The position numbers and the translations under genes were made by a program. Positions 25,325 through 34,473 of a DNA stretch of 49,972 nt are shown here, piece after piece. Source of the DNA: an uncultured Verrucomicrobiales bacterium (GTDB taxonomy: Bacteria > Verrucomicrobiota > Verrucomicrobiia > Verrucomicrobiales > Akkermansiaceae); assembly GCA_937128235.1 (NCBI GenBank), contig CAKZMG010000286.1:1-49972 (forward strand), given 5' to 3'. Position 1 is the stretch's first letter; every line of letters starts with the position of its first letter. The notes beneath the pieces are model-generated. The model was not told the DNA's origin. It did not search any database and was given only the letters and a program-made list of their open reading frames with translations.

Positions 25325-26260
25325 ATGACTAGGTATATTTTCATTTTATTGATCAGCATTTCAGCTCTTTACGCGAAGGAATCTGTGCCTACATTACGCT
25401 CGGCTGATGGCAAGAAAACCATCCAGGCTTCACCTATCGGAGTAGAAGGGAAGAAAGTCATTTTCAGAAAAAAGGACGGCTCAACATTTGGTAGCTCAAT
25501 ACAGAATTTCTCCCCACAGGATCAGGAGAAACTCAAGACGTGGATGAATGCCTTACAGACTGATCCGCACTATAAGCTGATAGATCGAGTCCAGAAATCA
25601 AAGCACCTCAGAGTATTATTTATCGGGAACAGCTATAGTTTTCATGTTCCGAAAGCATTTGAGAAAATAGCGGAGAAGAGGAAGAAAAAGATCACCGTAG
25701 AGCAGGTCACTTCTGGTGGCTGCACGCTGGCTAGACATGCGAAGTCGGAGAAATTGTTAGAGAAAATACAGAATGGAAAGTATGATGTGGTGGTGCTCCA
25801 AGAGCAGAGTATGCGCCCCTCATTCCCAGAAGCACAGCGGAGCAAGGAAATGGATGCCGCGGCGAACACACTTGTCACTAGCATCAAGAAATCTGGTGCC
25901 ATTCCTGTGTTTTTCCAGACCTGGGGCAGGAAGAATGGCGACCAGCAGAATAAGGCGGTGTTCCCGGATGACACCTTTGATAAGATGCAAGCTAGGCTGG
26001 TAACTGGATACGAGAATGTGGCGAAGGCATGTGGTGGTGACATTCACATCGTTCCAGTAGGAATGCTGTGGAAAAAAGGCATCGATCAAGATCAGAACTT
26101 AGCTGATAAGTTATTCAGCCCAGACGGCAGTCACCCGGCGAAAGAGGGCGTGCGCTTCACTGCCGCCGCCTTCTTCTCCGCCCTCTACGATGAGCCGCTG
26201 GATGACAAAGTGCAAAACCATACTGATGACGCTCAGCTTCTTCCCATTCCGTTCCAATAG
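25325..26260 (+). CDS. Exported SGNH-type (GDSL-like, DUF4886-type) hydrolase
   Basis: 311 residues from the ATG at 25325; signal peptide RYIFILLISISALYAKE. A short SHD1-like segment (VPTLRSADGKKTIQASPIGVEGK region, to ~70) comes before the catalytic domain. SGNH marks: LFIGNSYSFH (block I, Ser), SGGCTLARH (Gly block), VVLQEQS (block III) and PDGSHPAKEG (Asp and His). The enzyme should remove acyl or acetyl groups from carbohydrates or lipids in the periplasm. An upstream ORF extension begins at 25292, but the ATG starts a good signal peptide. A weak promoter, TTGACT (25287) with GATTCT (25310), would start transcription at the ATG. Confidence 0.87.
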   Translation: MTRYIFILLISISALYAKESVPTLRSADGKKTIQASPIGVEGKKVIFRKKDGSTFGSSIQNFSPQDQEKLKTWMNALQTDPHYKLIDRVQKSKHLRVLFIGNSYSFHVPKAFEKIAEKRKKKITVEQVTSGGCTLARHAKSEKLLEKIQNGKYDVVVLQEQSMRPSFPEAQRSKEMDAAANTLVTSIKKSGAIPVFFQTWGRKNGDQQNKAVFPDDTFDKMQARLVTGYENVAKACGGDIHIVPVGMLWKKGIDQDQNLADKLFSPDGSHPAKEGVRFTAAAFFSALYDEPLDDKVQNHTDDAQLLPIPFQ

Positions 26261-26285
26261 CAGTAAGCAGTGTAGTGAGTTTTAG

Positions 26286-26314
26286 TTGCATCTCACCCAG
26301 AATGTGTATATAAT
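26286..26314 (+). promoter_or_regulatory. Promoter TTGCAT-N17-TATAAT
   Basis: -35 TTGCAT (26286-26291), 17 bases, perfect -10 TATAAT (26309-26314). Predicted transcription start ~26321, leaving about 12 bases before the ATG at 26333 and no Shine-Dalgarno-like sequence. Confidence 0.65.
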
Positions 26315-26332
26315 GCACCTTCTTAGATATTT

Positions 26333-27346
26333 ATGACGACATTATTGATTGCAGCCTTCTTGGTGATTTTCATTTCAGCATTATGCTCAGGCACTGAGGC
26401 AGCATTATTTTCTACCCCCATCATGAAGATACGCCAGATGGCGGATGAGGAAAATAAGCCCAAACGAGGAACTAAAGCACTGCTCGCCATCCGTGAGAAG
26501 ATGAGCCGCCCTATCTCGATGATTGTCATCTTGAACAACATTGCCAACATCGGTGGCACCACGATCGTTACCTTACTGGCTAAAGAGATCTTTGATAGTT
26601 GGATAGTGGCTGCTATTTCTGGATCACTGACCTTCCTTGTCATTATCTTTGCAGAAATTATACCTAAGACGATCGGAGAAAAACACAATCTGAAAATAGC
26701 GCTCTTCATGGCGAAGCCTGTGCTGTTTCTGACAAAAATATTCACCCCGCTCATCTGGCTTGTAGAGTTCTTGACCAGCCCATTTACAGGCAAGGATAAG
26801 CAGGTCCTCAGCACAGACGAACGCGAGATCCGCTACATGGCTCAGCTTGGTGAGGAGGAAGGAGTCATCGAGGCAGACGAGCTAGAAATGCTCCACGGTG
26901 TGTTCCAGCTCAATGATATGGATGCAAGAGCACTGATGACGCCGCGCATCTCGCTCACCTGCATAGAGGGTGAAGCAGCTATCGAGTCCGTGATTGATGA
27001 GGTCATAGAGTCTCAGCATAGCCGCATCGTAGTCATCGGGGAATCCAGAGATGACGTGGTAGGTGTGGTGCTGAAATCCAGCCTACTCATTGCCATGATC
27101 AAGGGACAAGGTGCGGACAAAGTGAGGATGCACGGCTACGTACCAGTAGAGGTTTTACACTGCAATAAAGCAGATGACATCCTGCCTATCTTCCAGAAAA
27201 GCAGGCAGCACTTAGCCATTGTTAGAGATGAGTTCGGTGGCGTGGATGGAGTCGTCACCCTAGAAGACATCATCGAGGAACTTACAGGAGAAATCGTAGA
27301 TGAGACCGACACAGACGAAGACATGCGCGAGGCGGCTGTGAGCTAG
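26333..27346 (+). CDS. CNNM/CorC-type transporter with CBS pair
   Basis: 337 residues. The N-terminal DUF21/CNNM membrane domain has four hydrophobic helices (LLIAAFLVIFISALCSGTEAALFS and so on; a conserved GTEAA). A tandem CBS domain pair follows (ALMTPRISLTCIEGE, FGGVDGVVTLEDIIEEL at ~200-325). The usual C-terminal CorC_HlyC domain of about 80 residues is missing; the gene ends soon after the second CBS with EIVDETDTDEDM. Family members move or sense Mg2+/Co2+ or Na+. The TPR protein gene starts 10 bases downstream, probably in the same transcript. Confidence 0.9.
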   Translation: MTTLLIAAFLVIFISALCSGTEAALFSTPIMKIRQMADEENKPKRGTKALLAIREKMSRPISMIVILNNIANIGGTTIVTLLAKEIFDSWIVAAISGSLTFLVIIFAEIIPKTIGEKHNLKIALFMAKPVLFLTKIFTPLIWLVEFLTSPFTGKDKQVLSTDEREIRYMAQLGEEEGVIEADELEMLHGVFQLNDMDARALMTPRISLTCIEGEAAIESVIDEVIESQHSRIVVIGESRDDVVGVVLKSSLLIAMIKGQGADKVRMHGYVPVEVLHCNKADDILPIFQKSRQHLAIVRDEFGGVDGVVTLEDIIEELTGEIVDETDTDEDMREAAVS

Positions 27347-27356
27347 GGTAGAAATC

Positions 27357-29021
27357 ATGAATACAAAGCCCATCATTCTTACCAGCTGCTTGTTTCTGGC
27401 ATTGCCAGGGGTAAGTTTTTCGCAAGAGGTTTCGCAGGAAATAAAGAATGATTCTAAATGTCGCTGCTGTGAGGTGGGGAGGTTTTATGCGCCTTGGCTT
27501 AAAGATTTAGCGAAGCCTAAGATGCGTGAATTTCTGGGGAATGCAGAGCTAAAGATTACTACGAAGAGTGAAAAAGCTCAGGCGTATTTTAATCAGGGAT
27601 TGAATTGTCTGCATGGATTCTGGGAGGTGGAAGCTTACCGATATTTCCTAGCGGCTGTGGAGGAAGATCCAGACTGTGCGATGGCATACTGGGGCATCTG
27701 CATGTCTCTTCCTGGGAAAATAAATGAAGCTCAAGAGGAACGTGATGCAGCATTTAAGCAAGCTGTGGAACTATCTAAAGATGTTAGTGAGCATGAAAAA
27801 CTCTACATATCGATGCTTAGCTCACTCCTGACATCAGGCTCTAAAACAGCCTGTGTGAGTCTAGCAGAGATCATTGAAAAATTTCCTACTGATTTAAATG
27901 CAGTGGGTCTATACGCATACTGGAACCAGCGCGGATACACTACTAAGGGTGAGCCTAAAGAAAAGACTAAGGAGTCCATTAAGTTGTTAGAAAGTGGTCT
28001 AGAAAAGAGTCCTGACCATGTGGGGCTGATCCATTATTACGTGCATGTGTTAGAGCAAGGACCAGAATTTTTAAAGGCACTGCCACATGTGAAAAAACTT
28101 ACCTCTAAGGGCAAAGACATCAGCCATCTGCTCCACATGCCCGGGCATATCTACTTCCTAGCTGGCGACTATACCTCTGCGAGCACGGCATTTAAACAGT
28201 GCTATGACAGCGAGAGGAACTATTTCACCACAGAAAAACTTACCCCTAGCGACCTGCCAAACTATAGCCATAATCTGCACTTCTGGGCGAAAAATGAGGC
28301 TGAGCGCGGGAACTATACTGAGGCGCTACGCATCGCTCAGGTACTTAAGACTTCTCTAACAGAATCTAAGCGGGAAAATATCACCAATTCTCAGAACGAC
28401 TATATTTTAGCAACCCTCGAAGCCTATGTTCATATGAGATTCAGAGAATACTCGAAGGCTAGTAAGTTGTTAGATTTCACTCTGTATGGTGAAGAGACAT
28501 CGCTTAGATATTATGTGAAATTTCTAAGACACTACTGTGATCTGAAAGCTGAAATGAACGGGGCAGGGGACTGGAATAGAGTCTTTGAACTCAGTGAGGA
28601 AATGGAAGTGACGATGGAGAAATTCCAGAAGTCACGTGGCAAGATAAAGACCGCAGCTAGAGAAGATGTCCGTGCCGCGACCATCATGAACATCTATAAT
28701 GAAGCGGCTAAGGTGTGGATGTTTAATGTGGATAAGAAAGAGAAAATGGATCTAAGTTTAGCTGACATTCTGTTAGAAAAAGAAGCAGAGATGTTCTACA
28801 CAGAGCCGCCCATGCTAGTTAGCCCGATGGCAGAAGAACTCGGCTGGTTGTGCTTAAAATTTGGAGAAAATGAAAAAGCAATCAGCTACTTTGAGAAGGC
28901 ATTAAAAAAGCGCCCCAAGTCAGGACATATTTATTCCGGAATGCTGAAAGCTTATGAGAAATTAGGAAAGCCAGCAAAGATAGCAGAGTATCAAAAGTTA
29001 CTAGAAACAGCTTGGAAATAA
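27357..29021 (+). CDS. Exported TPR-repeat protein
   Basis: 554 residues; signal peptide IILTSCLFLALPGVSFSQ. A Cys-rich segment KCRCCEVGRFYAPWL follows, then tetratricopeptide-like helical repeats (AYFNQGLNCLHGFWEVEAYRYFLAAVEEDPDCAMAYWGICM; later AISYFEKALKKRPKSGHIYSG). The arrangement, a leading gapped repeat with G-L-x-x-x-H-x-F followed by E-A-x-x-x-F, is that of the TPR proteins found in many verrucomicrobia and Bacteroidota, role unknown. It contains two copies of the GGTAAGTTTT word in antisense. Probably co-transcribed with the CNNM gene. Confidence 0.85.
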   Translation: MNTKPIILTSCLFLALPGVSFSQEVSQEIKNDSKCRCCEVGRFYAPWLKDLAKPKMREFLGNAELKITTKSEKAQAYFNQGLNCLHGFWEVEAYRYFLAAVEEDPDCAMAYWGICMSLPGKINEAQEERDAAFKQAVELSKDVSEHEKLYISMLSSLLTSGSKTACVSLAEIIEKFPTDLNAVGLYAYWNQRGYTTKGEPKEKTKESIKLLESGLEKSPDHVGLIHYYVHVLEQGPEFLKALPHVKKLTSKGKDISHLLHMPGHIYFLAGDYTSASTAFKQCYDSERNYFTTEKLTPSDLPNYSHNLHFWAKNEAERGNYTEALRIAQVLKTSLTESKRENITNSQNDYILATLEAYVHMRFREYSKASKLLDFTLYGEETSLRYYVKFLRHYCDLKAEMNGAGDWNRVFELSEEMEVTMEKFQKSRGKIKTAAREDVRAATIMNIYNEAAKVWMFNVDKKEKMDLSLADILLEKEAEMFYTEPPMLVSPMAEELGWLCLKFGENEKAISYFEKALKKRPKSGHIYSGMLKAYEKLGKPAKIAEYQKLLETAWK

Positions 29022-29022
29022 T

Positions 29023-30486
29023 CTATAATCCAAGCTTAGCAGAGAGTGTGTCTGTGACCATCTTCGGGTTTGCTTTTCCTTTGGAGGCTTTCATGACTTG
29101 TCCAGTAAGCCAGTTTACCATCTTTGGGTTTCCGCCTGTGATCTCGGCTACTTTATCTGGATTTGCGGCGATGACTTCATCGATGATGGCTTCGATAGCA
29201 GAGTTATCCGCTGGCTCGAACCCCATGGACTTCGCGATGTCTGCGGGTGCTTTTCCTGGTGATTCCCAGAGTGCGCTGAAGACGTCTTTTGCCTGATTGT
29301 TAGAAATGGTTCCCGCTTCTACAAGATCTACTAGCTCACGTAACGAGTCAGCTTTCACCGGGTTATCAGTGATTTGGCTTTCGGTTTCATTCAGCTTTCC
29401 TAGGACAGTGTTGATGATCCAGTTGGCTACTTTTTTCGGTGCTTTAGAGCCTTTAGCTGCGGACTCAAAGTAGTCTGCGAGTGATCTGTCTGAGGTGAGA
29501 ACTCCGGCATCATATTCTGAGACTGCATATTCCTGCACGAAGCGATCTCGCTTCTGGTGTGGTAGCTCAGGCACTTGCGGCTGCATCTTCGCTACTAGGT
29601 CAGCCGTGCGCACTGGTAGCAGATCTGGCTCTGGGAAATATCTGTAATCCGCGGAGTCTTCTTTGATACGCATCACGACAGTTTCACCGATGGCATCATC
29701 CCAGCGGATGGTTGCTTGTTGTTGGGGAATGCCTTGATCATATTCATCACACTGACGCTGGATCTCGAACTCGATGGACTTTCTAACAGCGGTGATGGAG
29801 TTAAGGTTTTTGACTTCTAGCTTGGTGCCTAATTCTGTGGTTCCTTTTGGTCTAACAGAAATATTCACATCACAGCGCATCTGACCTTTATCCATATCTG
29901 CATCAGAGATTTTCCCGTAAACGAGGATCTGCTGGAGTGATTTCAAATACGCGTAGGCCTCATCCGCTGAGTCGATATCTGCCTCGGAAACAATTTCCAT
30001 CAGCGGTGTTCCCGCACGGTTGAAGTCGATCGTAGAGTGGTTTGCAAAGTGGGTGGATTTCGCCACATCTTCTTCTAGGTGAATGCGGTTCATCTTCACC
30101 ACTTTCCCAGGATTAGGAATTTTCTTCTGCACTTCCTTAGGATAAGCCAGATCATAAAGTGGCACACCCCCGCCAGAACAGAGTGGTAGGTCAAACTGGG
30201 TGAGCTGAAAGTTCTTGGGCATATCTGGATAGAAGTAATTTTTTCTATCCCACTTAGAAATCTCTGGGGTGCTACAATTTAACAACATCCCCGCAAGAAT
30301 CGTCTGCTCAATGGCGTGCTTATTCAGCACAGGAAGCGCGCCGGGAAGCCCGAGGCAGACGGGGCAAACATTGGTATTTGGCTCGTGCCCATATCCAGCA
30401 CGGCAACCGCAGAACATCTTGGAGTTAGCGGTGATCTGGCAGTGAACTTCTAGTCCGATAGTGGCAATGTAGTCTTCTCTAGGCAT
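29023..30486 (-). CDS. gatB: Aspartyl/glutamyl-tRNA amidotransferase subunit B
   Basis: 487 residues from the ATG at 30486 (a TTG eight codons upstream is less likely). Clear GatB: ATIGLEVHCQI, VCLGLPGALPVLN, HLEEDVAKS, DFNRAGTPLMEIV, RCDVNISVR, and the C-terminal tail domain (GNPKMVNWLTGQVMKASKG). With GatA and GatC it converts Glu-tRNA(Gln) or Asp-tRNA(Asn) into the amidated forms using glutamine; this implies the organism uses the indirect route. gatA and gatC are not nearby. The N-terminal zinc-type cysteines (CGCRAGYGHEPNTNVCPVC) are intact. Confidence 0.97.
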   Translation of the reverse strand: MPREDYIATIGLEVHCQITANSKMFCGCRAGYGHEPNTNVCPVCLGLPGALPVLNKHAIEQTILAGMLLNCSTPEISKWDRKNYFYPDMPKNFQLTQFDLPLCSGGGVPLYDLAYPKEVQKKIPNPGKVVKMNRIHLEEDVAKSTHFANHSTIDFNRAGTPLMEIVSEADIDSADEAYAYLKSLQQILVYGKISDADMDKGQMRCDVNISVRPKGTTELGTKLEVKNLNSITAVRKSIEFEIQRQCDEYDQGIPQQQATIRWDDAIGETVVMRIKEDSADYRYFPEPDLLPVRTADLVAKMQPQVPELPHQKRDRFVQEYAVSEYDAGVLTSDRSLADYFESAAKGSKAPKKVANWIINTVLGKLNETESQITDNPVKADSLRELVDLVEAGTISNNQAKDVFSALWESPGKAPADIAKSMGFEPADNSAIEAIIDEVIAANPDKVAEITGGNPKMVNWLTGQVMKASKGKANPKMVTDTLSAKLGL

Positions 30487-30582
30487 GATTGTGTAAGTGA
30501 TCTGCTCCAAAAGACCATGTTAGCCAATCATTGTCAATCTATGGGCTAGTCTTTTTCTGATAAAGTTTTTCTACTAAAATTT

Positions 30583-31155
30583 TCATACTAAAGTGATGCC
30601 CTCGTAGATGTCAGCCACGGGAAGCGAAGTTTCTATCTCTGGGAGATGGATGACCTCTTCCATGAGATTATAATGCTCGGGGATAAACGCTCCATGTGGT
30701 GCACGTCTGTCAACATCCACGCAGATCTTGCTAGGATCTATGATGATGAGAACCTTTAGTGATGGAACTAGCAAATACGCATCTCGTTTCTCCCCTCTGT
30801 CTGTGCGGCTCGTAGAATCACTCAGAACTTCTATGACGACTGTGGGTATATCAGTAAACAGGCTATCCTCATCTACTGGATCACAAATCACTTGAACATC
30901 TGGATAGTAAAACCGAACTTGATTTGGAAGGTGGATTCGAGTTTTTGTGTCACTATTAAATGGCTGACATGGTTTTCCTTTAAGCGAGTGGTGGAGTGAG
31001 CTGTAGGCATTTCCCGCTGCTTTATGGTGTCTCATTTTCCCACCAGCCATAGCGTGAATGACTCCACCTAAATACTCGTGCTTCACCTCGGAGACTAGCT
31101 CGCCTTCTAGGTAGTCATCTATGCTGACAAGTTCGCTTTTATTTTCCAGTGCCAT
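30583..31155 (-). CDS. Uma2-family (DUF820) restriction-endonuclease-like protein
   Basis: 190 residues from the ATG at 31155. The family layout is complete: an N-terminal VSEVKHEYLGGVIHAMAGG, then RFYYPDVQVICDP with the active-site Asp, and PTVVIEVLSDSTSRTDRGEK with the E-x-L that stands in for ExK in these PD-(D/E)XK proteins. The family is very widespread, often in many copies, with unknown biological role. An upstream in-frame ATG at 31185 would add 10 residues. It stands alone between gatB and a membrane protein gene. Confidence 0.88.
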   Translation of the reverse strand: MALENKSELVSIDDYLEGELVSEVKHEYLGGVIHAMAGGKMRHHKAAGNAYSSLHHSLKGKPCQPFNSDTKTRIHLPNQVRFYYPDVQVICDPVDEDSLFTDIPTVVIEVLSDSTSRTDRGEKRDAYLLVPSLKVLIIIDPSKICVDVDRRAPHGAFIPEHYNLMEEVIHLPEIETSLPVADIYEGITLV

Positions 31156-31226
31156 AAAATTAACGTAGCATGTTCCATAAAACATTCAAGATGATTAACA
31201 TCAGTAACCTTAGTAATAATAGGTCA

Positions 31227-32054
31227 TCACTTCAACTGCTCCGAACTAACAGAAATGAGGTCATTCATGAGTTGCTTGTCATTCAGTGCTTGTTTCAGAC
31301 GGGGATTAGAGAGTAGTCCGTGGACATCATTTTCTGAGATCTGTTTGCCGATGGATGGGTCATTCATGAGGTTTCTCACTTCTGGACTGAGTAGTATATT
31401 TCTCACGCGCTGATCTTGGGCGAGTTGGTTTATTTTATCCGCTGAGGTATTGGCAATGACGAGGAGCTTAGCCAGATTGTGCTTTTCGCTTTCGTGTATC
31501 TTGTAAATGCCTGCTATCTTTTTCCCTATGGTGGATGATTCAAACCTATGTTTGAGGTTGGCTAGAGTAGGGTATGTTTTGAGGCGGGTATCCGCATTGA
31601 TATTATCTTGCGATAGCCAGTATTTGATTTCACTCTCCGCACCTTTGCTTTTCAGGAAATTTAAACTCAACCAAACGAGTCCCGATGCGGCAATGAGACT
31701 GACTAGAGCTGCTGGAATACCGAATGCGAAGCGTGCGATGAAATTACTATTTTCAAATGGATCTGTGAAGAATCCGAAGATCTTAGATAACAAGTAAAAT
31801 ACCACGAGCCCGCAGATAATCGCAAAGACATTTCCTAGCTGCTCAGGTGCAGCTGGCCAAGATCTCTGAAGGTAGGTAAGCCCTTCCTCAGAGCCCCAAT
31901 ACGCAGCATAGCCAGCTCCAGCGATGGAGAATAACAGAAAGACGAGCTTCACCGCTCCCTTGATAAAACCGAGAAGCGTAAGCACGGCGATGACAGCGGT
32001 GATGACGCCGCTAGTGCCTAGTTCATTGAGGTTAAGTTCGCTAAGTATATTCAT
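31227..32054 (-). CDS. CvpA-like integral membrane protein
   Basis: 275 residues. Four hydrophobic helices in the first 150 residues (VITAVIAVLTLLGFIKGAVKLVFLL, YAAYWGSEEG and so on, LGNVFAIICGLVVFYLLSKIF, IPAALVSLIAASGLVWLSL) in the order seen in CvpA-type proteins. The C-terminal 120 residues are soluble, helical and polar (LLSPEVRNLMNDPSIGKQISENDVHGLL). Close homologues in verrucomicrobia are unnamed to my knowledge. Function is not known; an envelope or transport role is inferred from topology only. It is divergent from the M23 gene, with 179 bases between the two starts. Confidence 0.65.
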   Translation of the reverse strand: MNILSELNLNELGTSGVITAVIAVLTLLGFIKGAVKLVFLLFSIAGAGYAAYWGSEEGLTYLQRSWPAAPEQLGNVFAIICGLVVFYLLSKIFGFFTDPFENSNFIARFAFGIPAALVSLIAASGLVWLSLNFLKSKGAESEIKYWLSQDNINADTRLKTYPTLANLKHRFESSTIGKKIAGIYKIHESEKHNLAKLLVIANTSADKINQLAQDQRVRNILLSPEVRNLMNDPSIGKQISENDVHGLLSNPRLKQALNDKQLMNDLISVSSEQLK

Positions 32055-32233
32055 TTCATCTATGGCGGTGAGTGCCAGTTATGAAAACGAACTTAGTAAG
32101 AGTTTCGATTTATTCAACAAGGAACGTGATTAATTGTATGTCAGTTGAGCACTTGCCTTCACATTCTTTTCTGCTAACTAGTCACCGATTTTTTCATTGG
32201 AAGAAACTCAATAATTTCTATATACTATTTTTA

Positions 32234-32896
32234 ATGACGCGCATCTCAGCCATTTCAGCATATGGATCTATTGGTAAGTTAACCATTTTCCTACTATTTT
32301 CGCTGATCTCAAAAGCGGATCAGATCCGCGTGGAGCTGGCTGATGGGTTTGATTTCCCAGTGGGGAAGCCTAATGCGTATAAATATTACAAAGCCCGCGG
32401 GATGCGCTTGCGTAGTCCGGTGCATTTTGGCGAGGACTGGAATGGCACGGGCGGCGGAAATAGCGACCTGCATGATCCCATTTATGCCTGTGCGAATGGT
32501 GTGGTGACATTTGCCTATGATGTCAGAGGCGGCTGGGGACGGGTGATCATTCTCAGACATGCTTACCGAGATCCTAAGACTGGGAAAATAAAATACGTGG
32601 ACTCTCTCTACGGCCATAATCGAAAGATGCTAGTAAAAAAAGGTGACTACGTGACCCGCGGTCAGCAGATCGCTACGATGGGGAATAACCGTGGAATGTA
32701 TCCTGCACACTTGCATTTCGAGATTCGCCATAACATTAAGGTGGGAATGTACCGCACCAGCGTGAGTAAATCACTCACCAACTGGGCAGATCCGACGGCA
32801 TTTATCAAGAAGCACAGGAAGCTGAAAAAGGAGTGGCGTAAACAAGCGGTGCCTACCGGAACATACAAGGTTTACAAAGGCTTCTCTGGACTGTAG
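32234..32896 (+). CDS. M23/LytM-type metallopeptidase, exported
   Basis: 220 residues from the ATG at 32234 (an upstream ATG at 32072 gives an unlikely N-terminus). Signal peptide SIGKLTIFLLFSLISKA. The LytM domain has the zinc ligands in HFGEDW and HLHFEIR and a GG-containing core (VVTFAYDVRGGWGRVIILRH; KGDYVTRGQQIATMG). Members cut peptidoglycan cross-bridges or act as activators of amidases. The ligand pair H-x3-D and H-x-H is intact, so an active enzyme is likely. Next gene 17 bases downstream. Confidence 0.88.
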   Translation: MTRISAISAYGSIGKLTIFLLFSLISKADQIRVELADGFDFPVGKPNAYKYYKARGMRLRSPVHFGEDWNGTGGGNSDLHDPIYACANGVVTFAYDVRGGWGRVIILRHAYRDPKTGKIKYVDSLYGHNRKMLVKKGDYVTRGQQIATMGNNRGMYPAHLHFEIRHNIKVGMYRTSVSKSLTNWADPTAFIKKHRKLKKEWRKQAVPTGTYKVYKGFSGL

Positions 32897-32913
32897 AAGG
32901 CACTCATAATTTT

Positions 32914-33612
32914 ATGGCTAAGAAGAAAAAACAATCAACTCTCATGGTGGTGCTGACTCTCGTAGTGGCGTTAGTGGCATGGTATATTAAGAACAAAAAT
33001 CCTGATTTATTAGATAATCTCACCGGTGGAAACTCAGCCCCCGTGAGCATGGATGGGCTGAGTGAAGTCAAGGTAGTAGGTAATGATTATGAGGTTCTGG
33101 AAAACTGCACCTTGGTAGATCACAGACACAATGATGGTGATAGCTTTCATGTGAAACATCCCAAAGGTAAAGATGAGATAAGGCTCTACTATGCAGACAC
33201 CGCAGAGAGTGCCTACAAGACCTACGGTAGAGGTGAGAACAATGGCGATAGACTAGATAAGCAGGGTCAGTACTTCGGTGGACTCAACAGAAAACAAACT
33301 GCTGAACTTGGTAAGCTTGGAAAAAAACGGACAATGAGTCTCATTAAGGGTAAGAAATTTAAAATCATCACGAAGTGGGAGCCTGTTACGAATAGGCAGT
33401 CTGAAACCAGGAAGCATGCTTTCATCGTATTGGAAAAAGATGGCAAAGAGTATTACTTGCACGAGTTACTGGTGCAAGAAGGCTTAGTGCGTCTATCTAC
33501 CCGAGGCGGAAATTTACCAGATGGCACGAGCTGGAAAAAACAGAAGGATAGGCTAAAGGCGATGGAGAATGATGCCAAGAAACGAGAGGTCGGAGCTTGG
33601 GGTATGAAGTAA
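32914..33612 (+). CDS. Membrane-anchored staphylococcal-nuclease-like protein
   Basis: 232 residues. An N-terminal membrane helix ([19 protein letters not shown]) comes before a disordered stretch, then an SNase domain (~65-225): [28 protein letters not shown], where D-G-D-S-F and R-L-x-x-x-D-T-x-E match the OB-fold nuclease core, with a further basic R in [12 protein letters not shown]. The domain should face the periplasm and degrade DNA or RNA using Ca2+. It follows the M23 gene closely and precedes hisF by 16 bases, though no common function is evident. Confidence 0.85.
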   Translation: MAKKKKQSTLMVVLTLVVALVAWYIKNKNPDLLDNLTGGNSAPVSMDGLSEVKVVGNDYEVLENCTLVDHRHNDGDSFHVKHPKGKDEIRLYYADTAESAYKTYGRGENNGDRLDKQGQYFGGLNRKQTAELGKLGKKRTMSLIKGKKFKIITKWEPVTNRQSETRKHAFIVLEKDGKEYYLHELLVQEGLVRLSTRGGNLPDGTSWKKQKDRLKAMENDAKKREVGAWGMK

Positions 33613-33628
33613 TTTTAACAATTTTATT

Positions 33629-34399
33629 ATGCTAGCGAAAAGAATTATCCCCTGCCTCGATGTGACCAATGGCAGAGTGGTGAAAGGGACGAATTTTGTG
33701 GATCTGGTCGATGCGGGAGATCCAGTTGAGAGCGCGATTGCTTATAATGAGCAGGAAGCGGATGAGCTAGTATTTCTGGACATCACTGCCTCAAGTGACG
33801 GCAGAGAAACGATGGTGGATGTGGTGCGACGTACAGCCGAGAAATGCTTCATCCCGCTCACAGTCGGAGGTGGTATTCGCACGGTGGAGGACATGCGCAA
33901 GATGCTCCTAGCAGGTGCAGATAAAGTAGGAATGAACACCGCGGCGGTAGTGAATCCTTCAGTGATAGATGCTGGGGCGAAAGCGTTCGGTGATCAGTGC
34001 ATCGTGGTAGCTATCGATGCCAAGCGTGATGAAAATGGCAAATGGGGAGTCTTTACTCATGGTGGCAGAAAGCCCGTAGGACTGGATGCCGTGGAGTGGG
34101 CTAGAGAAGTTTACAACAGAGGTGCCGGAGAAATTTTACTAACAAGCATGGATGCAGATGGCACTAAGGATGGCTACGACATTGAGCTAACAGCAGCCGT
34201 GAGCGAGGCAGTAGGTATCCCTGTCATCGCCAGTGGAGGTGCTGGAAATCTTCAACACATGGTGGATGTCCTAGAACAAGGAAAAGCGGATGCAGTTTTG
34301 GCTGCCAGTATTTTCCATTTCGGTCAACATTCTGTGCGAGAAGCGAAAGAGTATTTTGCCGAAAAAGGCATACCAGTCCGCCCAATGTTTACTCATTAA
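33629..34399 (+). CDS. hisF: Imidazole glycerol phosphate synthase, cyclase subunit
   Basis: 256 residues, typical length. (beta/alpha)8 barrel with the HisF hallmarks: [18 protein letters not shown] (catalytic D11), [37 protein letters not shown] (catalytic Asp), [20 protein letters not shown] and [15 protein letters not shown]. With HisH it makes imidazole glycerol phosphate and AICAR in histidine synthesis. No other his gene lies in the window, so the pathway genes are dispersed. Confidence 0.97.
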   Translation: MLAKRIIPCLDVTNGRVVKGTNFVDLVDAGDPVESAIAYNEQEADELVFLDITASSDGRETMVDVVRRTAEKCFIPLTVGGGIRTVEDMRKMLLAGADKVGMNTAAVVNPSVIDAGAKAFGDQCIVVAIDAKRDENGKWGVFTHGGRKPVGLDAVEWAREVYNRGAGEILLTSMDADGTKDGYDIELTAAVSEAVGIPVIASGGAGNLQHMVDVLEQGKADAVLAASIFHFGQHSVREAKEYFAEKGIPVRPMFTH

Positions 34400-34433
34400 C
34401 ATCCATAAGGAATTGATGTATTTGATAAAAGCA

Positions 34434-34461
34434 TTGATTTTCTGAAAACTGACTAAATAAT
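34434..34461 (+). promoter_or_regulatory. Promoter TTGATT-N16-AATAAT
   Basis: -35 TTGATT (34434-34439), 16 bases, -10 AATAAT (34456-34461). Transcription should start about 6 bases before the ATG at 34474, leaving almost no leader. Confidence 0.45.
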
Positions 34462-34473
34462 CACTCCATTCAT

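Noticed and set aside
25107-25325. Attachment site of a prophage or integrative element
   Set aside because: No integrase, and four sites with strict hairpin geometry fit an operator or structured control region better.
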